From Micromonospora musae (GTDB taxonomy: Bacteria; Actinomycetota; Actinomycetes; Mycobacteriales; Micromonosporaceae): a DNA stretch of 64,000 bases. The translations under genes were made by a program, and so were the position numbers. The stretch is from the NCBI RefSeq assembly GCF_003626635.1, contig NZ_RAZT01000003.1, positions 248,001-312,000 on the forward strand, in the 5' to 3' direction. This document shows, piece after piece, positions 1-9,596 of this stretch; position 1 is the first letter of the stretch, and each line of letters starts with the position of its first letter. Below the pieces are notes generated by a model that worked only from the letters and a program-made list of their open reading frames with translations, did no database searches and was not told the origin of the DNA.

Positions 1-985
1 GATCGTCTCCGTACTCGGCTACCGGTGGCTGTTCTGGATCCCGATGGTCGTCGTGGGCCTCACCGCGCTCGCGGCGTACCGGTTCGTGCCGGAGTCGCCG
101 GTCCGCTCGCCCGGCCGGATCAACGTCTGGGCCACCCTGCTGCTCTCCGGCTGGCTGGTGGCGCTACTGCTGCCCGTCAGCAAGGGCGCGACCTGGGGCT
201 GGACCTCGGGCCGGGTGCTCGGCCTGCTGGCGCTCGCCGTCGTGCTGCTGATCGGCTGGCTGGTCGCCGAGGTGCGCTCCGCGAACCCGCTGATCGACAT
301 GCGGATGATGCGCCTGCCCGGGGTGTGGACGACCAACCTGGTCGCCCTGCTCTACGGCGGGTCGATGTTCGCGATCTACGCCTTCGTGCCGCAGTTCGTG
401 CAGACCCCGTCCAGCGCCGGCTACGGCTTCGGCGCGAGCGTCACCCAGGCCGGGCTGCTGATGCTGCCGATGCTGGTCGGCATGTTCGTCGCCGGCATCG
501 TCGCCGGTCGACTGCAGGCCCGGTTCAGCGCCAAGGCGCAGCTGGCCACCGGCGCGGTGTTCAACGTGGCCGCCTCGGCCATGCTGGCCCTCGCCCACGA
601 CACCCGCCTGGAGATCGGCGTGGCCGGCGCCCTCGTCGGCATCGGCATCGGGCTCGCGTTCGCGTCCATGGCCAACCTGATCGTGGCCAACGTGGCGCCC
701 AGCCAGACCGGCGTGGCCACCGGGATGAACGCGAACATCCGCACCATCGGCGGCGCGATCGGCGCGGCCGTGGTGAGCAGCGTGATCACCGCCAACCCGC
801 AGGCGAGCGGCCTGCCCCGGGAAGCCGGCTTCACCACCGGCTTCGTGCTGCTGACCGCGATCGCCCTGGCCGCCGCGGTGGCCGCGCTGATCGTCCCCTC
901 GGGCCGCCGCGCCACGGGCCGTCGCACGCCCGTCCCGGCCCCCGGAACCGAGCTGAGCGAGGGGCTCGCGACCGCCGGTCGCTGA
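1..985 (+). CDS. MFS transporter, C-terminal part (5' end outside window)
   Basis: About 327 residues of a major facilitator superfamily permease, open at the left edge. The first visible residues (GYRWLFWIPMVVVG) match the end of helix 4 and loop of the DHA2/14-TMS drug:proton antiporter group. Several further hydrophobic helices follow, and the chain ends in a short Arg/Pro-rich cytoplasmic tail. The usual length of this group is near 500 residues, so roughly 150-200 residues lie outside the window. Expected role: proton-driven export of small hydrophobic compounds across the inner membrane. The substrate cannot be read from the sequence and no regulator is visible on this side. Stop codon is TGA at 983-985. 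Confidence 0.85.
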   Translation, partial: IVSVLGYRWLFWIPMVVVGLTALAAYRFVPESPVRSPGRINVWATLLLSGWLVALLLPVSKGATWGWTSGRVLGLLALAVVLLIGWLVAEVRSANPLIDMRMMRLPGVWTTNLVALLYGGSMFAIYAFVPQFVQTPSSAGYGFGASVTQAGLLMLPMLVGMFVAGIVAGRLQARFSAKAQLATGAVFNVAASAMLALAHDTRLEIGVAGALVGIGIGLAFASMANLIVANVAPSQTGVATGMNANIRTIGGAIGAAVVSSVITANPQASGLPREAGFTTGFVLLTAIALAAAVAALIVPSGRRATGRRTPVPAPGTELSEGLATAGR

Positions 986-1002
986 CTCGTCGCGTCATCG
1001 TG

Positions 1003-1053
1003 CCCCCGGGAACACCGGTCGCCTCACCACGAGGTCACCGGCGTTCCCGGGGG
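1003..1053. terminator. Bidirectional hairpin terminator
   Basis: Perfect 11-bp arms CCCCCGGGAAC (1003-1013) and GTTCCCGGGGG (1043-1053), then one mismatch and a further 5 bp (CCGGT 1015-1019 with ACCGG 1037-1041). It lies between the convergent MFS gene and the membrane protein gene at 1092-1883. No long T-run follows, which is normal for this GC class. Confidence 0.7.
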
Positions 1054-1091
1054 TCGTCGCGTCACCCCCCGCCGCCACTCCGCCGGCCGCT

Positions 1092-1883
1092 TCACCGCAC
1101 GATCCGCAGCAGCAGCAGGTAACCGCAGTAGGCCAACGGGACCAACAGGAAGCAGACCGCCACGCCCAGCACCGGGTGGCGCGCGACACCGGTCTCCTCC
1201 ATCGGCGCCCGCCCCCACCTGCCCAGCACCAGCCATCCGGAGATCAGTGATCCGGCGGGCAGCCCGGCGCACATCCAGGCGTAGAGCGGGCCGGCACCGA
1301 GCGCGCCGAGACCGGAGGCGAGCACCATCGCGAACATCAGCACCACGCCCGCCCCGGCCGAGGCCAGGTAGACCACCGCCGCCCGGGCCACGGGCGACCA
1401 GGCCGGCAGCAGCATCGGCCGCCTTGCCAGCAGCTCCGCCTGTTGCCCGTGGCGGTCCGCCTCGTCGGCGTAGCGCCGGGCCAGCTCCAGCTCGACCACG
1501 GCGTCGCGCTGCGACACCGCGGGCGCGCTCGCCGACGCCGCACCGTCGCACGCCTCGACCACGGGCCGAGCCGGCGCGGCGGTCGCGCCGGCGGTCGGCC
1601 CCGGGTCCGGGTCCGGGGCGACAACGGCCGGCGGGTCGCCGACCGGAGTCGAGGGCCCCGCCGGGGCGGTGCCGGGCTCGGCCGCCGGGGCGGCCGCAGG
1701 CGGCTCCCCGATCGCCCGGCCGAGCAGGTCGAGACGCCTGCCCTGCGCGGTCAACCGCCCGTCGAGGAAGTCGGCAGCGGCGTGCAGGTCACGGCGGCGC
1801 TCGGCGGCGGCGACGCTCTGCGCACCGGCCCCGCGCCGCTCGGCGAGTAGGCGGGCCAGCTCCGCGTACTCCTCGAAGGTCAC
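1092..1883 (-). CDS. Membrane protein of unknown function, partner of the FtsK-like gene
   Basis: 263 residues starting at a GTG (1883), three bases after the stop of the FtsK-like gene, so the two are probably one transcript. The first ~90 residues are charged and helical (MTFEEYAELARLLAERRG...) and look coiled-coil. A Pro/Ala/Gly-rich linker follows, then a second helical stretch rich in Glu/Arg. The C-terminal ~110 residues contain about four hydrophobic membrane helices. I do not recognise a named family. The position directly after an FtsK/SpoIIIE-type protein suggests it anchors or partners that protein at the membrane, which is inference. An alternative is an unrelated passenger gene. 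Confidence 0.7.
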   Translation of the reverse strand: MTFEEYAELARLLAERRGAGAQSVAAAERRRDLHAAADFLDGRLTAQGRRLDLLGRAIGEPPAAAPAAEPGTAPAGPSTPVGDPPAVVAPDPDPGPTAGATAAPARPVVEACDGAASASAPAVSQRDAVVELELARRYADEADRHGQQAELLARRPMLLPAWSPVARAAVVYLASAGAGVVLMFAMVLASGLGALGAGPLYAWMCAGLPAGSLISGWLVLGRWGRAPMEETGVARHPVLGVAVCFLLVPLAYCGYLLLLRIVR

Positions 1884-1886
1884 CGC

Positions 1887-4415
1887 TCAGCCCTCACCGG
1901 CGAGGTCGTGCGCGGGCCGGGCGAACGGCACGATCAGCCGTACCCGCCGGTCGTGCCGGTCCACCAGCAGCGCCCGGTCCGGCCGGGGCGTGTAGGCGAC
2001 CTCCGGCAACCCGAGGTGCCGGCGCAGCTCGTCGCCGGGCACGTCGAGGGCGACCAGGCAGGCGACGCCGTCGCCGTCCCGGGCGTCGCCCACGTCGTCG
2101 GCGAGCCGGCGCGGGTCGCGCCACCAACCGAGCAGGTGCACCCCGCGCCCCGGACCGTGCCGGAGCAGGGCCCGCAGGTCGTCCCGACCACGACGGGAGG
2201 GCTCCGGCCGGGCCGCACCGAGCACCGTCGCGGCACCGTCCATCCCGAACACGACGAGGAACGTCCGGCCCGCCGGGGGCTGATCCGCCGGGACCGGATC
2301 CGCCAGCGTGGCGAGCCGTTCCCGCAGGCCGTCCGCGTCGAGCTGCTCGACCCGGTGTCCTGCGGCGGCCAGCGCGGCGGCGGTCTCGTCGGCCACCGGG
2401 TCGGCGCCGGCCACCAGCGGCGCGAGCAGGAACCGGCACCGCCCCGGCAGGTGCTGCCGGGCCAGGCTCAACGTCGCGGCACGCAGCAGGTCCGCGCCGG
2501 CCGGCGAGGAGCCCACCACCCCGAGGTGCCGCCCGGGCGTGGTGTCCATGATGAACATCGCGCTGCTGACGTGCACGTCGACCGTCCGGCCGACCAGGGC
2601 CAGCGGGCGGCGCCCGCCCGGCCGCAGCCCGCAGTAGGTGGCGTCCTGCTCGATCCGGGCGTTCTCGTATCCGCGGAAGACCGCCGGCGGGGACGAACCG
2701 GCCGGCCGGGCCCGCCACAGCTCGCTCCGCACCCGGCTGACCGCGCCGGCCGTGGCGCCGACGCCGGGGAGGCGGACGACGATGTCGGCGCCTGCCGCGC
2801 CCGCGGCGACGTTGACCACGGCCGCCCCGGGCGGCAGCCCCGCGGCCGCCTCGTTGCCGGGGTCGAGCACGCCGCTGCCGTCGCGGAGCGCGATCCGGCC
2901 GGTCGGCGTCGCGCCGTCTCCGCGCAGCGCCGATATCCCCGCCGCGTCGCGGCCGGCGAGCACCAGGTGCACGCCGCACGGGCCGCCCCGGCGCAGCAGC
3001 TCTCCCAGCAGGCTCGCCGACTCGCGGGCCGCGACGTCGTCGCCCGCGAGCAGGACGGAGAACTCGTCGATCACCGCCACGAGCCGCGGCAGCGGGGGGT
3101 CGCGGGGCAGGTCGGCGAAGCGGGTGACGCCCTGCCGCTTGAGCGCGGAGGCACGACGGCGCAGCTCCCGGCGCAGCTCCCGCAGGACGGTCACGGCGTA
3201 CTCGCGGTCGGACTCGACACCGACGGCCCGTACGTGCGGCAGCCAGGACGGGTCGCGCCCGGTCGGCCCGAACTCGGCGAAGCTCACGCCCTCGGGGAAG
3301 CCGAGCAGATAGAGCTGCAGCTCGGTCGGGGCGTGCCGGGCGGCCAGCCCGTGCAGCACACCGGTCAGGAAGGCGGCCGTGGTGTCCGGCTCCCCGCCGC
3401 CGACCAGCCAGTGCGGGGTGGTGTCGTCGAACGCGAGAGTCGTCGGCGTGGGGCCGCTGTGACCGACCACGGTACGCAGGCCCGTACCGGCCGACTCCGC
3501 CCACCGCTGCTCGGGCAGCAGGGCGGTGAAGCGCTGCTCGCCGCCGTCGCGCACGGTCACACCGAGCCGCTCGGCCAGCGCCCGCACGGAGCTGACCGGC
3601 GGGTCGCCGTCGAGCAGGACCGGGGCCGCGAGGCCCGCGCCGTCGACGCTGAACGGGGTGTCCGGCGGATCACCGACGTACGCGTACCGCCCGGTCATCC
3701 GCACGAGGGTGGCGGCGCCCAGCCACGGCGTGGGGTCGTCGGTCGGGCGGCGTGGCCGGCCGGCGGCGAGTACGCAGAGCGCGGCCCGCGCACCGGCCCG
3801 GGTGAGTGCGGCGAGCCGGTCCAGTTCCCGCCCCGGCAGGTCGGCGGCGACCACCAACAGCACTCCACCACCGGGGGCGAGCCGTGCGGTGCGGGCGTGC
3901 CGCTCGGCGGTGTCGAGCAGGGCGGCCACCTCGGCGTCGGTGCCGGCCGGTGGGTCGAGCACGCCGACGTCGACCAGCGGGGACAGTGGCCCGAACGTGG
4001 ATCCGGGTGTGGTGGTGTCGATGCCGACGACCCGGACCTCGCCGGCCGGTGCGGCGGCCAGCAGCCGCAGCACCAGCGACCGCAGCAGCCCGGCCACCCG
4101 GGGATCCCGGGCGTCGGTGTCGATGGCCAGGTGGCGGCCACCACCGAGCGGGACCAGCGCCGGAAACGTGCCCTCCGGGGTGACCGCCGATCCGAGCCGG
4201 ACCGCGACCGCCGTCTCCGTGAGCGGAGCGGCTCCGGACTCCGCGGCGGTGACCGCGGCACCGACCTCGTCGAGCCGTCGGACCAGTTCGCCGACGTCCG
4301 GCGCGGGGGCCGGCGCGGGCACGGCCCGTAACGCGTCGCGGACCAGGTCGAGGTGTGCGCGCGCCGCGCGGTGTGCCGCGACCGCCTGCCGGTACGTCGA
4401 CGCGAGCCTGCCCAC
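1887..4415 (-). CDS. FtsK/SpoIIIE-domain protein with degenerate P-loops
   Basis: 842 residues from a GTG at 4415 preceded by a good Shine-Dalgarno (GGGAGG). Domain order: an N-terminal helical segment (1-60), a beta-rich domain (~75-320), then an FtsK-like ATPase core (~330-620) and a second ATPase-like domain (~620-840). The core keeps a Walker B (VAVIDEF near 447) and the family block EGVSFAEF...DPSWLPHVRAVGVESDREY. The P-loop position near residue 337 reads VGGGEPDTTAAF with no Gly-Lys-Ser/Thr, and the second (near 630, GSSPAGADL) also lacks lysine. Intact relatives normally have GxxGxGKT here (family knowledge). So it is FtsK-like by fold but probably cannot hydrolyse ATP in the usual way. 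Followed by a membrane protein gene three bases downstream. Confidence 0.85.
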   Translation of the reverse strand: MGRLASTYRQAVAAHRAARAHLDLVRDALRAVPAPAPAPDVGELVRRLDEVGAAVTAAESGAAPLTETAVAVRLGSAVTPEGTFPALVPLGGGRHLAIDTDARDPRVAGLLRSLVLRLLAAAPAGEVRVVGIDTTTPGSTFGPLSPLVDVGVLDPPAGTDAEVAALLDTAERHARTARLAPGGGVLLVVAADLPGRELDRLAALTRAGARAALCVLAAGRPRRPTDDPTPWLGAATLVRMTGRYAYVGDPPDTPFSVDGAGLAAPVLLDGDPPVSSVRALAERLGVTVRDGGEQRFTALLPEQRWAESAGTGLRTVVGHSGPTPTTLAFDDTTPHWLVGGGEPDTTAAFLTGVLHGLAARHAPTELQLYLLGFPEGVSFAEFGPTGRDPSWLPHVRAVGVESDREYAVTVLRELRRELRRRASALKRQGVTRFADLPRDPPLPRLVAVIDEFSVLLAGDDVAARESASLLGELLRRGGPCGVHLVLAGRDAAGISALRGDGATPTGRIALRDGSGVLDPGNEAAAGLPPGAAVVNVAAGAAGADIVVRLPGVGATAGAVSRVRSELWRARPAGSSPPAVFRGYENARIEQDATYCGLRPGGRRPLALVGRTVDVHVSSAMFIMDTTPGRHLGVVGSSPAGADLLRAATLSLARQHLPGRCRFLLAPLVAGADPVADETAAALAAAGHRVEQLDADGLRERLATLADPVPADQPPAGRTFLVVFGMDGAATVLGAARPEPSRRGRDDLRALLRHGPGRGVHLLGWWRDPRRLADDVGDARDGDGVACLVALDVPGDELRRHLGLPEVAYTPRPDRALLVDRHDRRVRLIVPFARPAHDLAGEG

Positions 4416-4603
4416 TGTTCGCCTCCCACGCCACGGCCGTCCGCGACGACCATAACGGACGGTGGTGACGCCGTCACAGCACAACGGGTGCGCGTCGCGG
4501 CGGCCGGCGACCGCCCCGGGGCGCCGGCCGCCGTCGCGGGTCAGAGACTGTCGGGAAACCCCGGGGCGAGCGAGACGGAGTCCAGGCGGCGGTCCGGCAA
4601 AGC

Positions 4604-4646
4604 GGAGATTCGTCCGGATACCGGTGTTGTATCGGGACGAATCTCC
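4604..4646 (-). terminator. Long hairpin terminator after the SGNH hydrolase gene
   Basis: Perfect 12-bp arms GGAGATTCGTCC (4604-4615) and GGACGAATCTCC (4635-4646), continued after one mismatch by a 5-bp inner stem (GATAC/GTATC plus flanks) and a 7-base loop. It sits 60 bases past the stop of the minus-strand esterase gene and before the FtsK-like gene. The rest of the 290-base gap (4416-4705) shows nothing else. Confidence 0.7.
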
Positions 4647-4705
4647 AACGCCGCCGGTCGTCGGCTGGGCCCGCCGCAGCCGCCGCGGGGTTTCCTGACG
4701 ACCTC

Positions 4706-5506
4706 TCAGCCGGTGACCGAGTTCAACGCCGCCAGGTAGCCGTGGCGGTAGCCGTCGGCATCCGGGTGGTACGCCTCGATGACGCCGCTGATGTCGTGGA
4801 TCCACGGGTCGCTCGCGCAGACGCCGTGCCCGGCGAAGAACGGCCGGGTGTCGACGAAGGTGGCGCCGGCCGCCGCCGCGCGGCCGGCGGTGACCGTGGC
4901 GAGCAGGTCGGCGGCCTGGTTGAGGATGGTGCGCTTGTAGACGCTCATCGCGAGCCACCCGCAGGAGTTCAGTTCGAACAACCGCGGGTAGCCGAGCACG
5001 ATCAGCCGGGCGTTGGGCGCGCGGTCGCGGATGGTCGCGTAGGTTTCGTCGAGCCGGCCGGGCAGCGTGCCGGTGACGAACGCGCGCGCCTCGTTCACCG
5101 CGTTCGTGCAGGTCGAGGTGGTGCCGAACCGGCAACTGGTGATGACGTCGACGAAGCCGGCGTCGTTGCCGCCGATGGTGACGGTGACCATGGTGGTACC
5201 GGCGCTGAGCGAGTCGACCTGGTCGTTGATGACGTCGGCGGTGACCGCGCCACCGCAGGCCGGGAACGCAAAGTTCGACGCGCCGTGCGCCGTCGCCCAG
5301 AGCGGGGCGTACGACTTCTGGCTGCGCAGGCAGGTGGACCAGTCGTACGGGCCGGCGCCGACGCCGGAGGAGTACGAGTCGCCGAGCGCGACGTAGTTGA
5401 CGGCGGCGGCCTGCGCCGGGCCGGGCCCGACGAGCACTGCGGCGAGGGCGGTGGTGAGCAGGGTGGCCAGCGCGGTGAGGGCGCGCGCCAGCGGGCGGTG
5501 TGACAT
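4706..5506 (-). CDS. Secreted SGNH/GDSL esterase-lipase
   Basis: 266 residues from ATG 5506 with a GGAGG ribosome site six bases upstream. A Sec signal peptide (~34 residues, ending near QAAA) precedes the mature enzyme. SGNH blocks are clear: block I GDSYSSG with the catalytic serine, block III GGND, and the C-terminal catalytic histidine in YHPDADGY. Six cysteines are spread as in the Streptomyces secreted lipase/esterase group, where they form disulfides. Predicted to hydrolyse ester bonds of lipids or acylated polysaccharides outside the cell. It stands alone, with two short dyads upstream (5575-5608) that may be regulatory. Confidence 0.88.
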   Translation of the reverse strand: MSHRPLARALTALATLLTTALAAVLVGPGPAQAAAVNYVALGDSYSSGVGAGPYDWSTCLRSQKSYAPLWATAHGASNFAFPACGGAVTADVINDQVDSLSAGTTMVTVTIGGNDAGFVDVITSCRFGTTSTCTNAVNEARAFVTGTLPGRLDETYATIRDRAPNARLIVLGYPRLFELNSCGWLAMSVYKRTILNQAADLLATVTAGRAAAAGATFVDTRPFFAGHGVCASDPWIHDISGVIEAYHPDADGYRHGYLAALNSVTG

Positions 5507-5574
5507 GACGGACCTCCACGGGACAGGGGTGGTGGGATCCGTGACCGCGCGCGTGGCCAGGGCTGGAGCGGTTG

Positions 5575-5608
5575 TTACCAGGCGGTAATGCTATCGAAAT
5601 TCTTCGAT
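5575..5608. promoter_or_regulatory. Two adjacent dyads upstream of the esterase gene
   Basis: TTACC-AGGC-GGTAA (5575-5588) is followed 4 bases later by ATCGAA-ATTC-TTCGAT (5593-5608). They lie 70-100 bases upstream of the esterase start and could be regulator sites. No regulator gene is adjacent, so the partner is unknown. Confidence 0.4.
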
Positions 5609-5626
5609 CGGGGAAACAGCTCGGCG

Positions 5627-5653
5627 GGTCCCGCTCGCCGGCGGGGCGGGACC
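5627..5653 (-). terminator. Hairpin terminator after the 176-aa membrane protein gene
   Basis: Arms GGTCCCGC (5627-5634) and GCGGGACC (5646-5653) with an 11-base loop, 17 bases past the stop codon of the minus-strand gene at 5670-6200. Confidence 0.6.
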
Positions 5654-5669
5654 TCCGACGCTGCGACGC

Positions 5670-6200
5670 TCAGCCGGCGTCGGCGAGCGCCGCCGGCCGG
5701 TCGCCGCGCCAGCCACCGCCGGCGGCCTCGATCCGGCGGATGTGCCGGTAGGCGAACCACAGCGGCGGGAAGGCGCCGACGGCGAACGACAGGTCGACGA
5801 GCGTCCAGAACCAGGGAATGTCGCGGATCGGCCCGCAGATCAACGCGAGCGGCACGATGCCCGCGCAGGCGATCATCCCGAGCTGGACGACCCAGACGTT
5901 GCGCACCGGATCCCGCAGCGGCCCCCAGAAGGCCACCGCGAGCACCAGATGCGCGAAGGCCAGCCAGTCGGTGCCGTAGAGCATGAACGGATAGCGGTCG
6001 CCGGTCTCCACCAGTCCGGTGTGGACCCGTTCGATCCAGGCGACCAGCGCCGGCAGCTGGTCGGAGAGCGGCTCGACCAGCCGCAGCAGCCAGCGGACTT
6101 CGATCTCCAACGGGAAGGCGGTCGCCCCGCTGAGGAAGAGACCCACCACCACGACCCACAACCACAGGCGGATCCGCCGCAGGCGCTGTTCGACGTCCAT
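5670..6200 (-). CDS. Small four-helix membrane protein, unknown function
   Basis: 176 residues from ATG 6200 (MDVEQRLRRIRLWLWVVVVG); an upstream in-frame start at 6281 adds 27 unlikely residues. Four hydrophobic helices are visible (about 13-33, 75-95, 108-128, 135-155), with an acidic extracytoplasmic loop between the first two. The ends are charged. I do not recognise a characterised family; similar uncharacterised membrane proteins are common in actinobacteria. It follows the MFS gene on the same strand with a 139-base gap, so co-transcription is possible but not shown. Confidence 0.65.
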   Translation of the reverse strand: MDVEQRLRRIRLWLWVVVVGLFLSGATAFPLEIEVRWLLRLVEPLSDQLPALVAWIERVHTGLVETGDRYPFMLYGTDWLAFAHLVLAVAFWGPLRDPVRNVWVVQLGMIACAGIVPLALICGPIRDIPWFWTLVDLSFAVGAFPPLWFAYRHIRRIEAAGGGWRGDRPAALADAG

Positions 6201-6339
6201 ACCGGCAGCGTAGCGATGATCTTCAGTCCGCCCGGTCCCGTAGCAGACCGCAGGCGGCACGGAAACGATGGCGTCGATCACAGCGCAACCGCTCCCGCGC
6301 CGGCGGCGTGGCCGGGTCCGACTCCGGCGGGCCGGCCGG

Positions 6340-7896
6340 CTACCGCCCGGTCGGGGTCACGTCCTGGGAATCCGCTCCGTCGAGAAGGGTGACCGGCGTC
6401 CCGAGCGGCGTGGCGTGGTGCACGACCGAAGGCCGGTGCGGGAGGTGCGAGGGCAGCGACGGGGTGGGTCGACCGGCGGCGGGACGCGGCACCGGCCGGC
6501 GACCGGCTCCGCCGCCGACGGAGGGCCGCGGCGCCGGTACGACCGTGCGGGCGGGTCGCACCGCGCGGACCAGGGTCGCCGCCGGGCGTACGACCCGGGC
6601 CGCCGAGGAGGCGACCCGACGGATCGGACGGCGGACGGCGGGTACCGCCAGCGCCTCGACCACCCGGCCCCGCAGCACCCGACCGCGCAGCCCGTCCAGG
6701 GCCGCGCCTGCGACGACGGTGCCGACGGCGGCGACCGCGCCGGCCAGCACCAGGGTCTGCCGGGGGCCGGCGTGCTCGGAGAGCCAGCCGAGCAGCGGCG
6801 CACCGACGGCCGAGGAGACCGAGCCGGTGACGGCGAGCGCCGCCAGCACCCGCCCCCGCATCAGGTAGTCGGTGTCGAGCTGTGCCCGGGCGCCGACGGT
6901 GGTGTCGATGACCACCGCGGCGGCGGCGATCGGCAGGATCACCGCGGCGAAGCTGAGGGTGCCCGGCGCGAGGCCGGCGACGATCTGCAACACGCTCGCG
7001 AGCAGCCCGGCGCCGACCAGGACGCCGTAGCCGAGCCGGCGGCTGCGGGCGGCGACGAGCGCGCCGAGCACCGTGCCCACGGCGAAGACGGTGGAGAGGA
7101 GGCCGTACCCGGCGGCGCCACCGCCCAGTGGTCCGTCGCTCATCGCGGCCATGGTCACCTGGTAGTTGCGCCCGAGGCTGCCGAGCACGAACGACAGGCC
7201 CAGCGCGACGAGCACCACCGGCTGTCCGAGCAGGTAGCGGAAACCAGCCCGGATGCCGCCGTCGGTGGCCACGGCCGCCGGCTCGGCCTCCGGTCCGGCG
7301 GCGTACCGCTCGCGCTCGCGTACCAGGAGCAGGGCCACCACCACCGCGACGAAGCTGACGGAGTTGACGACGAAGAGCAGCGCCGGTCCGACGGCGGCGA
7401 CCACGACGGCGCCCGCGCTCATGCCGAGGATGCGTCCGGCGGAGTTGGTGAGCGAGCCGAGCGCGAGGGCGTTGCCGAGGCTCTCCCGGTCCACGAGGGT
7501 GGACGCCCAGCGGCCCATCACGGGCCCCTCGATCGCCGAGACCGCGCCCGCGGCGAGCGAGATCACGTAGATCGCCGGCAGTCCACCGGTGCCGGTGAGG
7601 GCGACGAACGCCAGGCTCGCGGCCAGCGCCGCGTGGGCCCCCTGGGCGGCGATCAGCAGCGGCTTGGCGGGCAGCCGGTCGGCCAGCGCCCCGCCCCAGA
7701 CGCTGAGCAGCAGCGTGGGGACGGCCTGCAGCAGGATGGCGAACCCCATCGAGGTCGCCGAGCCGGTACGGGCCAGCACGTACCAGTTGACACCGAGCAC
7801 CTGCATCCAGGTGCCGATCACCGACACGAATCCGGCGATCGCCCAGATCCGGTAGTTGCGGTGACGCAGTGCGGCGAACGTGGCACCAAACGCCAC
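6340..7896 (-). CDS. MFS transporter with long Arg/Pro-rich tail
   Basis: 518 residues from GTG 7896, chosen because GGGAGG lies seven bases upstream and the protein then starts at MAFGATFAALRHRNYRIWA, the standard opening of MFS 3 (enterobactin exporter-like) permeases. Twelve hydrophobic helices fit within the first ~400 residues. Motif-A-like GALADRLPAKPLL follows helix 2. The last ~115 residues are unusual: Arg-, Pro- and Val-rich low-complexity sequence, probably a cytoplasmic tail and much longer than the family norm. Likely role: proton-coupled efflux. Substrate unknown. Confidence 0.82.
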   Translation of the reverse strand: MAFGATFAALRHRNYRIWAIAGFVSVIGTWMQVLGVNWYVLARTGSATSMGFAILLQAVPTLLLSVWGGALADRLPAKPLLIAAQGAHAALAASLAFVALTGTGGLPAIYVISLAAGAVSAIEGPVMGRWASTLVDRESLGNALALGSLTNSAGRILGMSAGAVVVAAVGPALLFVVNSVSFVAVVVALLLVRERERYAAGPEAEPAAVATDGGIRAGFRYLLGQPVVLVALGLSFVLGSLGRNYQVTMAAMSDGPLGGGAAGYGLLSTVFAVGTVLGALVAARSRRLGYGVLVGAGLLASVLQIVAGLAPGTLSFAAVILPIAAAAVVIDTTVGARAQLDTDYLMRGRVLAALAVTGSVSSAVGAPLLGWLSEHAGPRQTLVLAGAVAAVGTVVAGAALDGLRGRVLRGRVVEALAVPAVRRPIRRVASSAARVVRPAATLVRAVRPARTVVPAPRPSVGGGAGRRPVPRPAAGRPTPSLPSHLPHRPSVVHHATPLGTPVTLLDGADSQDVTPTGR

Positions 7897-8016
7897 GGCA
7901 CGACCTCCCGACCAGACAGCCTCATGACAGGGGCCGGTACGCACGCGTTCGGCCGTCGCCAAGTGTGACGGCGATTAGCCCGATTTGCCGGTCTTCGTGA
8001 GCGGGTTCACGTGGCA

Positions 8017-8045
8017 CCGCCCCGGTCCACGGGGAACCGGGGCGG
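8017..8045 (-). terminator. Terminator of the glt operon
   Basis: Perfect 10-bp arms CCGCCCCGGT (8017-8026) and ACCGGGGCGG (8036-8045) with a 9-base loop, 42 bases beyond the gltD stop. The remaining bases of the 7897-8087 gap show no other clear signal. Confidence 0.7.
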
Positions 8046-8087
8046 CGCCGGGGCCGGTGTGACGGTTGAGGCTGGGGAGGCCGCCGC

Positions 8088-9588
<1,501 letters not shown>

Positions 9589-9596
<8 letters not shown>

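Noticed and set aside
1247..4331. Long plus-strand frames opposite the FtsK-like and membrane protein genes
   Set aside because: Arg/Pro-rich low-complexity translations without motifs; expected from high GC.
4416..4705. Small gene in the gap between the FtsK-like and esterase genes
   Set aside because: Short frames there have no ribosome site and run through the 4604-4646 hairpin.
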